Shown: piece after piece, positions 10,571 to 22,284 of the stretch
How the letters are laid out: each line of letters begins with the position of its first letter
How positions within the stretch are numbered: position 1 is the stretch's first letter
Origin: Immersiella caudata
Lineage: Eukaryota; Ascomycota; Sordariomycetes; Sordariales; Lasiosphaeriaceae
Direction: 5' to 3'
Length of the DNA stretch: 64,000 nt
Assembly (NCBI GenBank): GCA_030512335.1
Contig: JAULSU010000005.1
Location: forward strand, 806,001-870,000
Program-made: the position numbers and the translations under genes
The notes under the pieces: model-generated
The model's input: the letters and a program-made list of their open reading frames with translations, nothing else
What the model was told of the DNA's origin: nothing
The model's database searches: none

Positions 10571-11319
10571 GTATGTCTGAGAAGGAGGTGCTGAAGGGGA
10601 TGGAGGGGTGGGATGCGGCAATGGGGGAGTGTGTGGGAGGGGTATGTTGCTAAGGGGGAGGCTTTGCCTTTGCGTCTTAGGGTGAGAGGGGGGAGATTTT
10701 GGGCGAGTTCGTAAGTCTCTGGCTTGTGAAACTCATCCGTAAATAGGTAGATGCAATTGATTGAGATCATAGAGTTTTTAAGATTTTCTTCTCTTGAAGT
10801 GCGCGTTGGAAGTAAGTTGAGGTGCAGTATGTGATGGAGTGTTTGTTTGGCTCTGATTTCCACCTGTAATTAGGACGTGCCGGGGTCATAATGTAAGGGA
10901 TTTTGTCCAAAGAGTTGCGCGTGGGATTTCAGGTGTGGATGGATACGAAGAGGCAAGTGTGGCCAACATTGCTGCCGTTGCCTTCCCATAACCCTAACCT
11001 ATGCGAAAGGTGCAGCCCTGAATCCCCACTCTTCTTTCGTCAAGGTATCCTCTTTCTTCCCCCAACATCACAGTTGCCTTGCTTTGTGTTACCAATGGAA
11101 CTGACAACAATTCCTTTGTCCGAGGCCCCGCCGGCGCAAGCTCGTCGACCGCACCACGGGCTCCGCGAATTTTGTTCCTGAGCCCCCTCACCCCGAAGAC
11201 GTTGGGAACTACGAGAGCGAAACAGTCATGATTGGTGTGCTCCGCGATAGCTGCCGCCGTTTTCAGATTTTTTTTTATTTTTTTTTTATTTTTTATTTTT
11301 TATATTTTTTTTGGCAGGG
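10571..11319. other. Intergenic region ending in an A/T homopolymer patch
   Basis: About 750 bp without a supportable gene. A T-rich run broken by single A (11267-11311) immediately precedes the HET pseudogene. It could be an old poly(A) tail of a retroposed sequence on the minus strand. Confidence 0.4.
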
Positions 11320-13088
11320 GACCTCAAGATTGCCAGGATAGAGATATTGCGTTCCATGTCCGACGAAGATGAATGCTTGCAGGCCAACCACAGTCACCAC
11401 CAGAGCGGGGCCGAGTTGGAGGCTTCGTTTCGGGCGGGCTGTCGTCTTTGCCCGCATATCTTCTACGGGCTGATCCATACTCGCATTGATGCGGACTTTG
11501 GAATTCCACAGGTGGATGCAGAGGAAATGCACCTGCGACGGACTCGACAAGCTTGTTCTGCACGACTTCAGACTGCCGGCCGGCCGGCTCACATCAATCG
11601 GAAATCGCAGCCCGAGGCCACCCAGGGACATTCGTGACATCCTCGAGTCTTACCGACTCAAATTTCACATTGGCGAGGTCGTACCTGACGGCTCGCTCGT
11701 TGAGTCTGCCCCGACTGGGCTCAATTGCGAACTCGAGATCTCCCATCTCCGGCCCGAACCCGTGCGAGCACAACCGTCCATATTGGAACGCGCCGAAACT
11801 GCTCACCCAATCTACACCGCAAGCTCATCATCCATTAATCTCGTCAAAAACTGGATCCGCCGATGCACAGAGGGCCATACGTGTTGCCGACATACCGAGT
11901 CTCAGTAGTTGCCAAGCCGACTGTTGAGAGTAAGCGTGCGCAGGCCCCGTCCGGACTGACGACGCGATTTGTTCAGCTCGTCAAAACGAAGTGCTCAACT
12001 CAAGCCGGAGACACTCGCTAATGCCCCTTGGTTCCAGAGACAGATAGCACTGGATGTGTCTTCTGCGTGAATCCCTCGACCGAATTGATCGGGTGCGCGT
12101 ACGAGTACCCTCTACATACACGGGGATGGGCGTTTCAAGAGCGTGTCTTATCTGCACGAACCGTGAAGTTTGGTCCAATTATCGGATGGGAATGTCGGGA
12201 GGTATTCGCAGACGAGTTTGGACTCGACTGTCGATTCGATTCGATGAACGGAGCCCCGGTGTGCAAGAAATTCCACCTACTCTGCCAACGAGATGTGGTG
12301 GGCACTTTCGAATTACAACGATTTTGGCATTTTAGCCTCCGGATCTTCACCAAATTGCAGCTCAGCGTCAAGTCAGACAGACTGTCGACCCTGTCGGGAA
12401 TTGTTTCCGCCATTTCAACATCAACTGGCTGGGAGAATATCTGTGGTCTTTGGTTCCCGGCCATCTGCCAGAACTAGCATGGGCCCGTGAAGGCAACAGT
12501 CCGAGCCGACGTACCGGTTTACGGCCGACATGGTCTCGGATCGCCATCGACATCTTAGTCAATTTGAGTTCAGTTAGCTGGGGCGAGATCGACGAGTTTG
12601 GTACATTCAATATCTGGGGACTGGCCGAGGCGCTCAAGTACTGCGGGGAGGGGAATATTAGCATGGGGTCAGCTCCCGAGGGACTGGTCTTGGAGCTCTC
12701 TTGTGTCGCCATAGAGGTTTCAGCGAACGGGGTGGATGGACAAGCTCGAGCCATATAATCCCTCACATTGTCAGAGAACATCGGCAAGGTCCGCCTCGAA
12801 GTCGAACTTGACCCACGCTCAAGTTTTCGTTTCAAGCCTGATTTCGACCAAGCGATCCCACAGCTCTTCATCCCACCGCATGCCTCAGCGCACCCCTGCC
12901 TTGGTTCGAGGCTCCGTCTTCGCATCGAGGGAATCGGAGTCATCCCATCGCAGGAACATCAGGGCTGCTTTGGGCGCGTGGGATTCGGAGAATGGGGGGC
13001 CTGGATAGACGAACAACAGTTTCAGGGGGTGTTCTTGGATTCGAGCTTGCGGGAATGTTTGTGGCTGGTTCGAGGCTCTGTTGATTGA
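11320..13088 (+). pseudogene. HET-domain gene remnant lacking its core
   Basis: Pieces of a heterokaryon-incompatibility (HET) protein lie in order but in different frames. The N-terminal part (about 11341-11520) reads AGCRLC, typical of the region before HET. A second frame (about 11520-11908) resembles the segment just upstream of the HET core. At 12110-12215 comes the post-core signature TRGWAFQERVLSAR. After a shift near 12455, C-terminal HET-protein sequence continues (HLPELAW, then about 12768-13088 to a stop). The roughly 120 bp between 11908 and 12028 should hold the roughly 100-150-residue core (the YVALSHCWG and LWIDSLCI motifs), which is absent. Several frame changes and the missing core argue for a dead gene. 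It may be related to the intact HET gene at 60714-63021, but they differ too much to call a duplicate. Confidence 0.72.
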
Positions 13089-13234
13089 TCAATAGGTAAT
13101 GCATGGTCAGGCTCTCGCCACGCCTTCCTGCGGAGGGTCAGGATTAGGTTGTTGCCCAAGCTTTGGAAAAGAAAGTTTGGGACACTTCCAGGTTTCGCAA
13201 CCGCACGGCTGGTTCAACTAGCGGATCTGGATGT

Positions 13235-13258
13235 GCAGGGTTTATATCTTAACCCTGC
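13235..13258. promoter_or_regulatory. 8-bp inverted repeat around a TATA-like core
   Basis: GCAGGGTT (13235-13242) and its exact complement AACCCTGC (13251-13258) flank TATATCTT, about 260 bp upstream of the P450 start at 13520. It could be a dimeric factor site or a chance hairpin. Confidence 0.35.
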
Positions 13259-13519
13259 ATCATTTCACCTTGCAGGGGAATAGCTGAAGAAGCCCGCAAC
13301 TGTGGCGATTATCAGGGGCTACACTGTGCTGATTGGTGCCCGCTCGATTCGGCGATGCACGCCGGACGCAAGTGCACACCTTCCGGGCTGCACGGGGAGG
13401 ACAACCTGGAAAATTCCCAACACAGACGCCTCGTCAGACCGTCGCAATGCTTTCTCCACCACCAACAACATCCTCCAGCAACATTTTTGTCGCGTCCGAC
13501 AGTCACAAAGTGTCCAAGA

Positions 13520-15317
13520 ATGACGGAAATACTGGGTGCATCCGTCACAGCGGCGGTTCTGGGCGTTGCAGCGCACGTCCTGTACTTCAGTCGAGGAGAA
13601 CATCATCTCTACGGGCTGCGATATGTTGAGGTCTTTTTTCTCTCCTTCTTGGCCACGACTGCGTTGGTTCGACGCAGCCTGGGGGGCGAAACCCAAATCG
13701 ACTCCGCACCTGGATGGAGTCAATCCGCGCTCATTTCGGCGGGCTTACACCTCTACTTCCTGGGTGGGCTTTACGCCAGCTGTGTCACCTACCGAGTCCT
13801 GCTCAGCCCGCTGCGGCGGTTTCCCGGCCCCTTGGACCTCCGCATCTCATCCTTGTCCCTCGTCTTCCGCGTCAGAAACAGCGATGCGCACAAGAAAGTG
13901 CAAGACCTCCATGCACGATACGGTCCATTTGTGAGGATCGGTCCGTCGGCCCTCTCAATCATCGATCCCGCCGCAATCGGGGCTGTCCACAGCGGAGACT
14001 CGGGCTTCTCCAAGGGTGACTTTTACGACCTGCTTCATCCCGCTAAATCACTCCAGATGATGCGAAACAAGAAAGACCATGCCGCCCGCCGACGTGTCTG
14101 GAGCGCAGCCTTCAGCGACCGCGCGCTTCGAGGCTACGAAAAGCGCGCCGTGACCTACCAGAACAAGCTCCTCGCAAGGCTCGCTGAATCTGTTGATAGT
14201 GGTAAGCCGACCAACGTGACGAGGTGGATCTACGCCTTCAGCTTTGACCTCACCAGCGACCTGGCCCTCGGCAAGCCCTTTGGCAGCCTTGACACGGACA
14301 AAAAGCACTGGGTTATCGACGTCATGGACGCAGGGACTGTGGTGTTGGGTTTGATGCTGCCGACTTGGGTCTTTCGCCTTCTCTCCGACATTCCCGGCTT
14401 GAACGGGGATTTCTTCAAGTGGTTCAACTTTGCCCGGGATAGCATGATGACCAGGGCAAAGACCAAGCCTGAGACTCCCGACATGGCCTCCGCTCTGCTG
14501 AGTGTGTTTGAAGGGAGGGACCCAACGGCTGAGGAACTGGCCTTGCTCACGGGGGATTCACAGCTTATAATTGGCGCAGGAAGGTGAGTCGGGCAACTAT
14601 CTTTGCCCCCCTGGAGTGTCTTGCTAACTGCTGGTAGTGACACGAGCTCCTCGACCATGACCGTTCTGCTCTACCTTCTCGCAAAACACCCGCAGGAGCT
14701 CGCGAAACTTCGCGTAGAGTTAGCGCCGCTGATAGTACAAACAGCGCCATCATCAGCAATCTCATTCTCGTCCGAGAAGCTAGCATCGGCAGCCCAGCTG
14801 AATGGCATCATCAACGAAACTCTGCGGCTCTATCCAGTGGTCCCGACAGCAACCTACCGCAGGGCTCCTCCTCAGGGGGTATCAATCGCTGGTACTTTTG
14901 TGCCCGGGGGAACCGACGTGTGGACGCCGCAGTACGCGATAGGGAGGAGCGAGGAAATCTACCAGGACCCGAACAGTTTCCGCCCGGAGCGCTGGAGTGA
15001 GCACCCGGAACTGGTCAAGGATTCTCGCGCGTTTGCCCCTTTCCTCATCGGTAAGTAACAGCCCAGCCAAACAAACTCTCCAGCTTCATGGTGGAGTTGC
15101 ACGCTGACCAAAACTCATCACTGCAGGGCCATTCAACTGCATCGGAAAGCCGCTTGCGCTGCAAACTATCCGGAGCACCATTGCGAAAATCGTTTGCACC
15201 TTTGACATTTCACTCCCTCCGGGTGATGACGGGCGTGCATTTGAGGCTGGTATCAAGGACCGATGGATTTTGGGTGTTCCTAGTTTGTTGCTGAAACTCA
15301 CGAAGCATCCCGAGTAA
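13520..15317 (+). CDS. Cytochrome P450 monooxygenase
   Basis: ER-anchored haem monooxygenase of 555 aa. Exons are 13520-14583, 14638-15050 and 15127-15317; the introns have GTGAGT and GTAAGT donors. An in-frame ATG lies at 13355, but 13520 (MTEILG) places the hydrophobic anchor directly at the N-terminus, so I prefer it. Diagnostic motifs: proline-rich hinge RRFPGP; I-helix AGSDTSSS (residues 353 onward, created by splicing of intron 1); K-helix ETLR (E415); FRPERW; and the haem loop FLIGPFNCIG with the haem-ligand Cys497, which spans intron 2. Two or three hydrophobic N-terminal segments precede the hinge, more than usual. The FAD monooxygenase 360 bp downstream on the same strand suggests a shared small-molecule pathway, but the substrate is unknown. 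Confidence 0.95.
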
Positions 15318-15679
15318 CTGCTTTAGGCCCCGTTCTGTGGGGTTGTGTCCGACGGCCGCTGCCATTCTTCAGCTGCATGACGCCTCGAAAGGTGCCGCAA
15401 AAAGAGTGTGTTCCATTCGCTCAACCGAGGAATCGGGGAAAGTAGTGTGATCTACAACTCCTGAAAATGCCGAAGCCCGGGAGGGTGATGTTGCGGGAGA
15501 TGCAGGGGTTACGCGGCAGGGCTCGGGCGACGTCGCGGCATCGGGGAATGACGAATTTCGGCCGGGTGTTTCGGCCGAAGTCGTATAACGGAGATAGTAC
15601 CACATCCTATATTCAAGAGCTGAAATCATCGACGTGCTTCATTCCAAACTGCAACAGACCAGCAATCCAAGTTCAGGAA
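15318..15679. promoter_or_regulatory. Spacer/promoter before the FAD monooxygenase
   Basis: 362 bp between two same-strand genes. It should contain the P450 terminator and the monooxygenase promoter; no distinct element was recognised. Confidence 0.4.
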
Positions 15680-17103
15680 ATGTCCTCCATGCGCATCCTC
15701 ATCTCAGGCGCAGGCGTCGCCGGCAACACGCTTGCTTTCTGGCTCGCCCGTCTCGGTCATAACGTTACCGTCGTCGAGCGCTCTCCTGCACTGCGTACCT
15801 CCGGTCTGCAAGTTGATCTCCGCGGTCATGGTGTCGAAGTACTTCGCCGCATGGGGCTCGAAGATGCATTTCTCGCCAAGAAAGCCCCTGAGCAGGGCAT
15901 TGAGGTCGTCGACAAATATGGCAAGTCCCGTTTCTCTCTCCATCCCTGTTCTCAACTGCACCCGAAGAAGGAGGAAACATGCGTCTTCAGCCACATAACC
16001 CAACATCTCAATGTCATTGTGCTGAGACTTGGATCGCAGGTCGCCGCCAAGGCTTCTTCCCTTCCAACAGCCTCAGTCCTTCGGCCGGTAAACCCCGAGT
16101 CCAAAACTTTACATCCGACTACGAGATCATGCGCGGCGATCTCTGCCAGCTTCTCTACGATGCCGCATTGAAAGCGAACGCCCGCTTCGTCTTCGGAAAA
16201 TCCATCACCTCTTTCACTTCCACACCCTCCCAAGTTCTCGCTACTTTCTCCGACTCGACCACATCCCAGTATGACCTCCTCATCGGCGCAGACGGCCAAC
16301 GCTCCTTCACCCGCCGCCATCTCTTCGGCTCATCTATCGAAGCCACCACCTACCATCCCTTTAAAGAGGCCTACCTCGCCTACCTCACCATCCCGTCTCC
16401 CATCCAACCCGGGGAAGAATACATCGGTTCCATCTACATTGCTCCAGGTCGCCGCGGTATGATGACGCGCCGTCACTCCCCTGATAACCTACAAGTCTAT
16501 ATCGGGTGTAACTCCTCCGATCCTCGTCTTGAATCCAAGAACCCTACAGAACGAACGAGCGCTTGGGAGGAGATCTTCCACGACGCGGGGTGGAAAGCAA
16601 AGGAAGCCATCGACGCTCTCAAGCAGAAGAATGAGGAGGAGATATACTTTGAGACACCGGCACTCGTGACACTAGACCAGTGGCATAAGGGAAGGGTGGC
16701 ACTGACGGGTGACGCAGCGTGGTGTCCCACGCCAACCACCGGTGTTGGGACAACTTGTGCGATGATAGGGGCTTATGTGCTCGCAGGAGAAATCGCGAAG
16801 CACTGTAAGGCAGGAGAGAGCGGGGAGTTGGAAAAGGCGCTGAGCGCGTACGAAGAGAAACTCCGACCCTATATGCAGGAGGTCCGGAAGGGGGTGAGCG
16901 TGGAGAATGGAGGGGAGAGTATCCTGGGGAGAGTCATGGCGACGGAGTGGGGGATCTGGGGGCTACACTTGGCGGTCAAGATTGCGGCGGGGCTGAAGTT
17001 GAACTTGGGCAGGTGGTTCCTGAGGGAGGATGTGTTGAAGGGGTGGGATTTGGAAGAGTATACGGGGGTGGAGGGGATGGTTGTGGGAGAGACGGGTGCA
17101 TAG
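15680..17103 (+). CDS. FAD-dependent monooxygenase (class A, TetX/UbiH-like)
   Basis: Flavoprotein hydroxylase of 434 aa using FAD and NAD(P)H; substrate unknown. Exons are 15680-15920 and 16040-17103. The three class-A flavin motifs are present: N-terminal dinucleotide fold GAGVAG (residues 10-15), GADG (163-166) preceding the isoalloxazine site, and GDAAWCPTP (G304-D305) binding the FAD ribityl chain. The intron (15921-16039) uses a GC donor (GCAAGT) with a CAG acceptor; this joins DKYG to RRQGFFPSN, the pattern expected for the family, and no good GT donor gives that join. The first ATG (MSSMRIL) sits nine residues before the glycine motif, as usual. It may act with the upstream P450. Alternatives such as salicylate hydroxylase-like enzymes cannot be excluded. 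Confidence 0.92.
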
Positions 17104-17931
17104 GTGGCGCCATACTGCGATGGGAGCAACACTTGAACGATATGCTTGTAGAAAGGGGGACACGGGCTAATTCCAAGATAAAGAACCACCCAACTCATAC
17201 ACGCGAGCTCAGCCTCACTATCAGGTTCCATGTCTGCCAATTTTGTGGTGATGATGATGATGAATGAGAATTAAGCACCATTCGCCAAAAGTGTTTCCTC
17301 ATCGCTTGCTCCGCCGCGCCAGTGGTGTACATGACGCTTAACGTTGGCAAAGCTTGATCTATGATCGAGGAGGGGGGGGGGACACCTGGAGCTGTGCCTC
17401 GGCAGGGTCGCGCATCAGTTTCTCCAAAACCCGGATCGAAAAGGCAAACGAGCATGAGGTGGCATCGGCCCGACAGACTTGAGTTTTGCCGGTCAGATTA
17501 ACACATTGGTTTTAATTAATCTGCCTCGGTGAGCTCCGGGTCGTAAGGCTCATCAGACACACCACTCCTAATCTATCACGCCTGATTGGAATTGGGAACA
17601 CACAACGGTGAATGCACGCGGCGTATATTCTTGCACGACCGGTCCCAAAGTTCCTTTCTAGGTAGGGTGTGATTGAGTCGGTACAGCTGTTCAGCCCTAG
17701 CGCTACGCCGCGGCTATCAAAGTCCGAAAGGGGCACGGGCATACGATCATCTGCAACGGGTATACGACCATTTGCAAAAGTACCACCGGGCACACTCAAC
17801 TGAACACAACTATATCTGGGTGGCTGCGATGGGTTTGTAATTGACATAAAAGCACCGATAAACACCAGATTGTGAGCATCAAGTTCCTCTGCATTCAGCA
17901 TTCAAGAAAAAAAAACATCACCTGTTGCACC
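17104..17931. promoter_or_regulatory. Promoter region of the NPP1-like gene
   Basis: 828 bp without a gene. It contains two adjacent 21-bp imperfect repeats (17736-17777) about 155 bp before the ATG, listed separately. Otherwise nothing recognised. Confidence 0.4.
17736..17777 (+). repeat. Tandem 21-bp repeat upstream of NPP1-like gene
   Basis: CGGGCATACGATCATCTGCA at 17736 is followed immediately by a second copy at 17757-17777 with three C/T differences. Head-to-tail spacing and position suggest a duplicated cis element. Confidence 0.55.
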
Positions 17932-18797
17932 ATGAAGGCCCTGAGCATTTCAGCCCTGCTCGCTGGCGCGCTCTGCGCCGCCCCCGTCCTGGCCAACTAA
18001 CGAGTTCACAACTCCAAGTTCGGCGATCACACCTACATCGCCTCCCTAGCTGCCCCGTACGTATCCACCTCTTCCCCTTTCCATTCCTTCGTATCCCTTA
18101 ACACACGGTCAAAACACACAGAGACTGGCACTTTGACCGCTTCGAAGGCTGCTACCCAACCGCAGCCTACTGGAACAACCAAAAAACGCCCCCCGGCAGG
18201 GAATATTCCCTCATCGAGGGCATGGAAACCCAGTACCTCGGCTGCGGACCCGTCGAAAAGGGCGACAGGGCGCACGACTTCCCGACGTACTTTCGCGTGC
18301 GCTACTGCGACTATGGCAGCCACCAAGAGTACCACGTCATGTACAGCGCTTTCTTTCCGTATAGCACCAACGCGCCGTTTGGCCACGAGTATGACTGGGA
18401 GTGGCTCGTTGTCAAGTGGCAGCGCGATGGAGGAGAGTATTGGGTGAGGAAGAGTATCGTGCTTGCTGCGCATGGCAAGACGAGGGAGTGGAAGTGGGCT
18501 GATTTTCCCAAGACGAATAAGCCTGGGTGAGAAGCTCCCCCTTTTTATCGTATCTGTATTCTGACCAATCGCAGGGCCGAGTACAACTGGCAACGGAACC
18601 TCGAGAATCCAATCGTCAAGATTGGCCTGGACGGCCACGGGCTCGAGGCCGACTATGGCCAGCTTGGCAAGTGGTATCGCGGAAAGGACTGGCTGGTGGA
18701 TGGGGCGAATTTCCCCGTTACAAACTGGGGAAGCGCAGACTCGCCCCCGAATGCTTTTGAGGCAGGCGGGATACGAGATCTGTGCTGGAAGATGTGA
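17932..18797 (+). pseudogene. Secreted NPP1/NLP-like gene with an early stop
   Basis: The ATG at 17932 opens a clear signal peptide (hydrophobic core ALLAGALCAAPVLA), but an in-frame TAA at 17998-18000 ends it after 22 codons. Downstream the same frame stays open across two well-formed introns (18057-18121 and 18527-18574) to a TGA at 18795. The body carries GHEYDWE, a variant of the GHRHDWE heptapeptide of necrosis-and-ethylene-inducing-peptide-like (NPP1) proteins, and a later AHG motif seen in that family. These are secreted plant-interaction or microbial-interaction proteins; not all members are toxic. The stop lies exactly at the predicted mature N-terminus and no intron with acceptable size removes it. 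Either the allele is null or there is a sequencing error. Family assignment is moderate because the similarity is distant. Confidence 0.6.
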
Positions 18798-19765
18798 GAC
18801 TGCCAGATGGTGATGGGTAGGTGGTGTCAGCTAGCGCTTTTTTTCAGTCATTATAGGACGACAACGATAAGTGTCCATAGGTGATAGAATTGAAGTGCCT
18901 GGATAGGAAGACAGAATGAAACCACCACTCGACGGCGTCGATATTGCTGGGTTGGGTTTCGGTTGGTAACTTTGTGACGAATGAAGAGAGTCTTGGCGCT
19001 GTGTCACTGACCACCCGTTGTGTGATGCTTCTTCAGTGTGGAAACCAAATAGGTAAGCCGTGTAGTTGGTTTGTGCTCGTGGATGTGATTATGGTGGTCT
19101 GGATCTGCAACTTGATTCGGGGTTTGGTCCAACGACCCGCGAAACCCCGTGCAGCGCAGGATGTGATCACAGCCCACAGGACTTCTGTGTTGTCTCAATA
19201 GGGCGGCCTGCATATGCCCGTCTCTTTCCCGAGTGAGTCTAGAGTCGTAATTGGGTATCCGGGTAATCTGCACAGTGTCCGCTTACTCTCGGCTCTGCGT
19301 CTCGACGTGGGGTGCATCTCCCTTTGACTTGCTTCACGGATCAGCAGTGCCATTTCAGACATCCCGATAAAACAGACACAAATGTATCCCACCATCTCAC
19401 CGCCGATGGCGGAAGTGTTGGTGGTGCGATATCAACTTGAGGTCGCCGCGGGTGTTGTGACGACGACCCGAATGGCTGCCGAAACAAAGGTGTGTACCGC
19501 AAATTTTGGATGACCTCCTTTACGCGGTGCAAATGGCTGCCTGAGTGTGGTTATGTGTGATACCAACGTCTCAGTGCAGTGCTTGGTAGTTCCCTTATCG
19601 GTGAGGCGTTGGGAGTGGGTGTGCCCGTGGCACCGCATGTCCCGACGAAAATGACGGTCCGGAAGTGGTGGGAGGAGAGAGCAAAAGACATATACCTCCA
19701 GACTCCCGATGGCGGAGAGCCTCGGAATGTGAGAGAAAATAGACCGCTCCATATCGCCCGCCGCC
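18798..19765. other. Intergenic region before the second P450
   Basis: 968 bp with only short unsupported frames. It holds the promoter of the downstream P450; no clear motif was recognised. Confidence 0.4.
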
Positions 19766-21476
19766 ATGGGTTATTTCGCCATTGCGTTTGTGGTCTTCGC
19801 TTCCTACTACTTCATTAGCTCCATCACAGCATGGCATCGTCTCCGACACTTTAAGGGTCCCTTTCTCGCCTCCTTTTCCTACCTCTGGGTGGCCCGAACG
19901 ACGCTCTCCGGCCGTGCCTACAAGATCTACCACGAGAACAGCCATAAGTACGGTGGCCCATTCGTTCGAATCGGGCCAGACCTACTAATCACAGACAACG
20001 CCGAGATGATCCGCCGAATGAACTCAGCCCGTTCTCCGTACAGGAGAGATGGCTGGTACGACGCCTTCAGGACCAACCCATACTCCTGTGCCATGGTCAG
20101 CAGCACCGATGAAGAACACCACAGCTACTTGAAGACGAGGACGGCCCCTGGATACAGCGGGAAAGAGATACCGAGCATGGAGTCTGATCTCGCCGGCCAG
20201 CTCGACAACTTCAAGCGGTATATCCGAACCAAATACCTCTCCACCGACAAGGATACGAAGCCTGTCGACCTTGGGACTGCTCTGCATTACTATGTAATGG
20301 ATGTCATCACCAAGGTTGGTCTTGGGCAAGAGTGGGGATGTTTGGCTTCTGACTCCGATGTCGACTCGTTTATCCGCGCCTTCAATCAGGCGTCGCCGTT
20401 CATGATGCTGTGCTGCGACGTGCCGTGGATTCGGAGACTCCTCGCCAACAACTTCATGCTGAGGCTCATAGGTCCCAAGGACACAGACAGGACGGGATTC
20501 GGAAAGATGATGAGGTAAGTCGCATCCGTGGGTCGCGGGATCCGGCTAACTGCCCTGCTCTGCAGTGTGACGAAGAAAATTGTCGAGCATCGGTTCCAGC
20601 CCGATGTTGAACAGCAGAACGACATGTTGGTGAGTTGCTTTGCTCTTATCCGACGGCGAGTCAGCTCGAGCGCCAACTTTTGAGACAGGGGTCCTTTATG
20701 CGTCACGGGCTCAGCAAGATGCAATGTGACGCCGAGCTCCCCGTAGTTGTCATTGCCGGATCCGACACGTCAGCTAGCATTATCAAAGCGACAATGTTGT
20801 ATATTATGACGACGCCGCGAGTGTACCAACGTCTTCAGACTGAGGTCGACAAGGCCATCGAGGCTCGTAGGGTGTCATCACCGATAACTCAGCCCGAGGC
20901 GAGACAGCTGTCCTATCTACAGGTAAGAAGTTGCCTGAGGTTGTTTAGAAGGGCGCTTACATGTTATGCATTGACAGGCTGTCATATACGAAGGTATTCG
21001 CATGCAACCACCGAGCCAGATCTTCTTGACCAAGCGTGCCCCACCGGAGGGCGATACTGCACTAGGGTATCGCATCCCCGGCGGCACTGGAATCGCCTGG
21101 AATTTGTTGTCGATCTTGCAGGACAAGGAAATGTTTGGTGAAGACGCGTATCTCTTTCGGCCTGAGCGGTGGCTCGACATCGATGTTGAGAAGAGGCAGG
21201 AGATGGAGCGGCATGTGGAGCTCATCTTTGGGTACGGTCGATACATGTGCTCGGGCAAGCAGGTGGCCATGCTTCATTTGCAGAAGGTTTATGTTGAGGT
21301 TTGTTCTCCGTTTGTGTCCCGAGCGCGAGATGGATTGCTGACAGGAATAGCTGCTGCGGGAGTTTGATTTCCAGCTGGTGTACCCCAAGTCGGCCTGGAC
21401 GGAGTACCAATACAACGGTTTCGTCATCAAGGACATGTGGGTGAGGATAACGGACCGTCAAGCGGAGACGAATTGA
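19766..21476 (+). CDS. Cytochrome P450, pisatin-demethylase-like
   Basis: Haem monooxygenase of 497 aa in five exons: 19766-20514, 20566-20629, 20689-20922, 20978-21298 and 21351-21476. All introns are 51-59 nt, GT-AG, and preserve frame. One N-terminal anchor helix is followed by the hinge HFKGPF; I-helix AGSDTSA (residues 294-300); K-helix EGIR (E354, R357); FRPERW; and haem loop FGYGRYMCSG with ligand Cys440. Overall layout and the stretch SYLKTRTAPGYSGKEIPSME match the CYP57-like pisatin-demethylase/benzoate-hydroxylase-like group, whose members act on aromatic or phenolic compounds, often plant-derived. It follows the NPP1-like gene and another oxidase pair, a neighbourhood compatible with plant-associated chemistry, though this is inference. 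The substrate cannot be read from sequence. Confidence 0.94.
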
Positions 21477-22284
21477 GCACGCTGAATCGTGTGCCGGACA
21501 GCATTGGTTGGGAGCCTCGAGTCCAGACAGGCGGGGAGGGATTATTTGGCGGGAGTCTTTCGGTTTGAAATTGAGCAATATACGTGCAGTCATTTTGAAG
21601 CAGTCATTCTTCGAAATAGAAGAACGAGCATCAGATGCTTCCCCCACGAGATGGATGTGGCGCCATTTCGTCCGGCCCAAGTTTTCGCCGGACGTGTGTC
21701 GCTCCTTCTACTCGCAACTCTGCGGGGCCCTCGATGGCCAACTCCAGCTGGGAACCGGGAAACTCTTTGGGAGAAACTCTGATGGGTTTCACCAGCATTT
21801 TGTTGCAGCCGCAGCCTGATGGCCGCATTTGGACATCACATCTGCCATCCCCTGCATTCTTGACGCGGCCATGTTTTGACCGCCGCTGCTTCAGCCGCAT
21901 TTTCACGGAAACCCCGAGCAATTAAGTCCAGACCCAAGCCAACCCCTCCATGGGCCTCAGCCGCATGCCGGTATTTTGCTGCCCCGCCAATGAAGGGTCA
22001 AGGATACGCACCAAAAGCCAAACCATGCAGCGACATTGAGCGCCTCCAGAGGGGCACCGCCGCCACATCGTCCCAGTTCCCGTCACACCACTGACAGCCA
22101 TGGCCCCTTGTTCGTCCGCGTTCATAACCCAGAAACCCCTCAACTCGCGTCCCCTCAATCTCTCTCTTCAACCGCATAGAGTTGACCCTTCCACTTTCTC
22201 GACAAAAGATCAGCACACCCGAAGACCACCGCCCCTCGACTCGTCAACCCAACAGCCACGAAATAGAACGAAAATCCCCTCAAA
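21477..22284. promoter_or_regulatory. Intergenic/promoter region
   Basis: 808 bp without a supportable gene. The last 130 bp are C/T-rich, as in fungal leaders of strongly expressed genes. Confidence 0.4.

Noticed and set aside
13355..13519. In-frame N-terminal extension of the first P450
   Set aside because: An upstream ATG at 13355 keeps the frame, but the 55 added residues are basic and His/Gln-rich and would displace the membrane anchor from the N-terminus.
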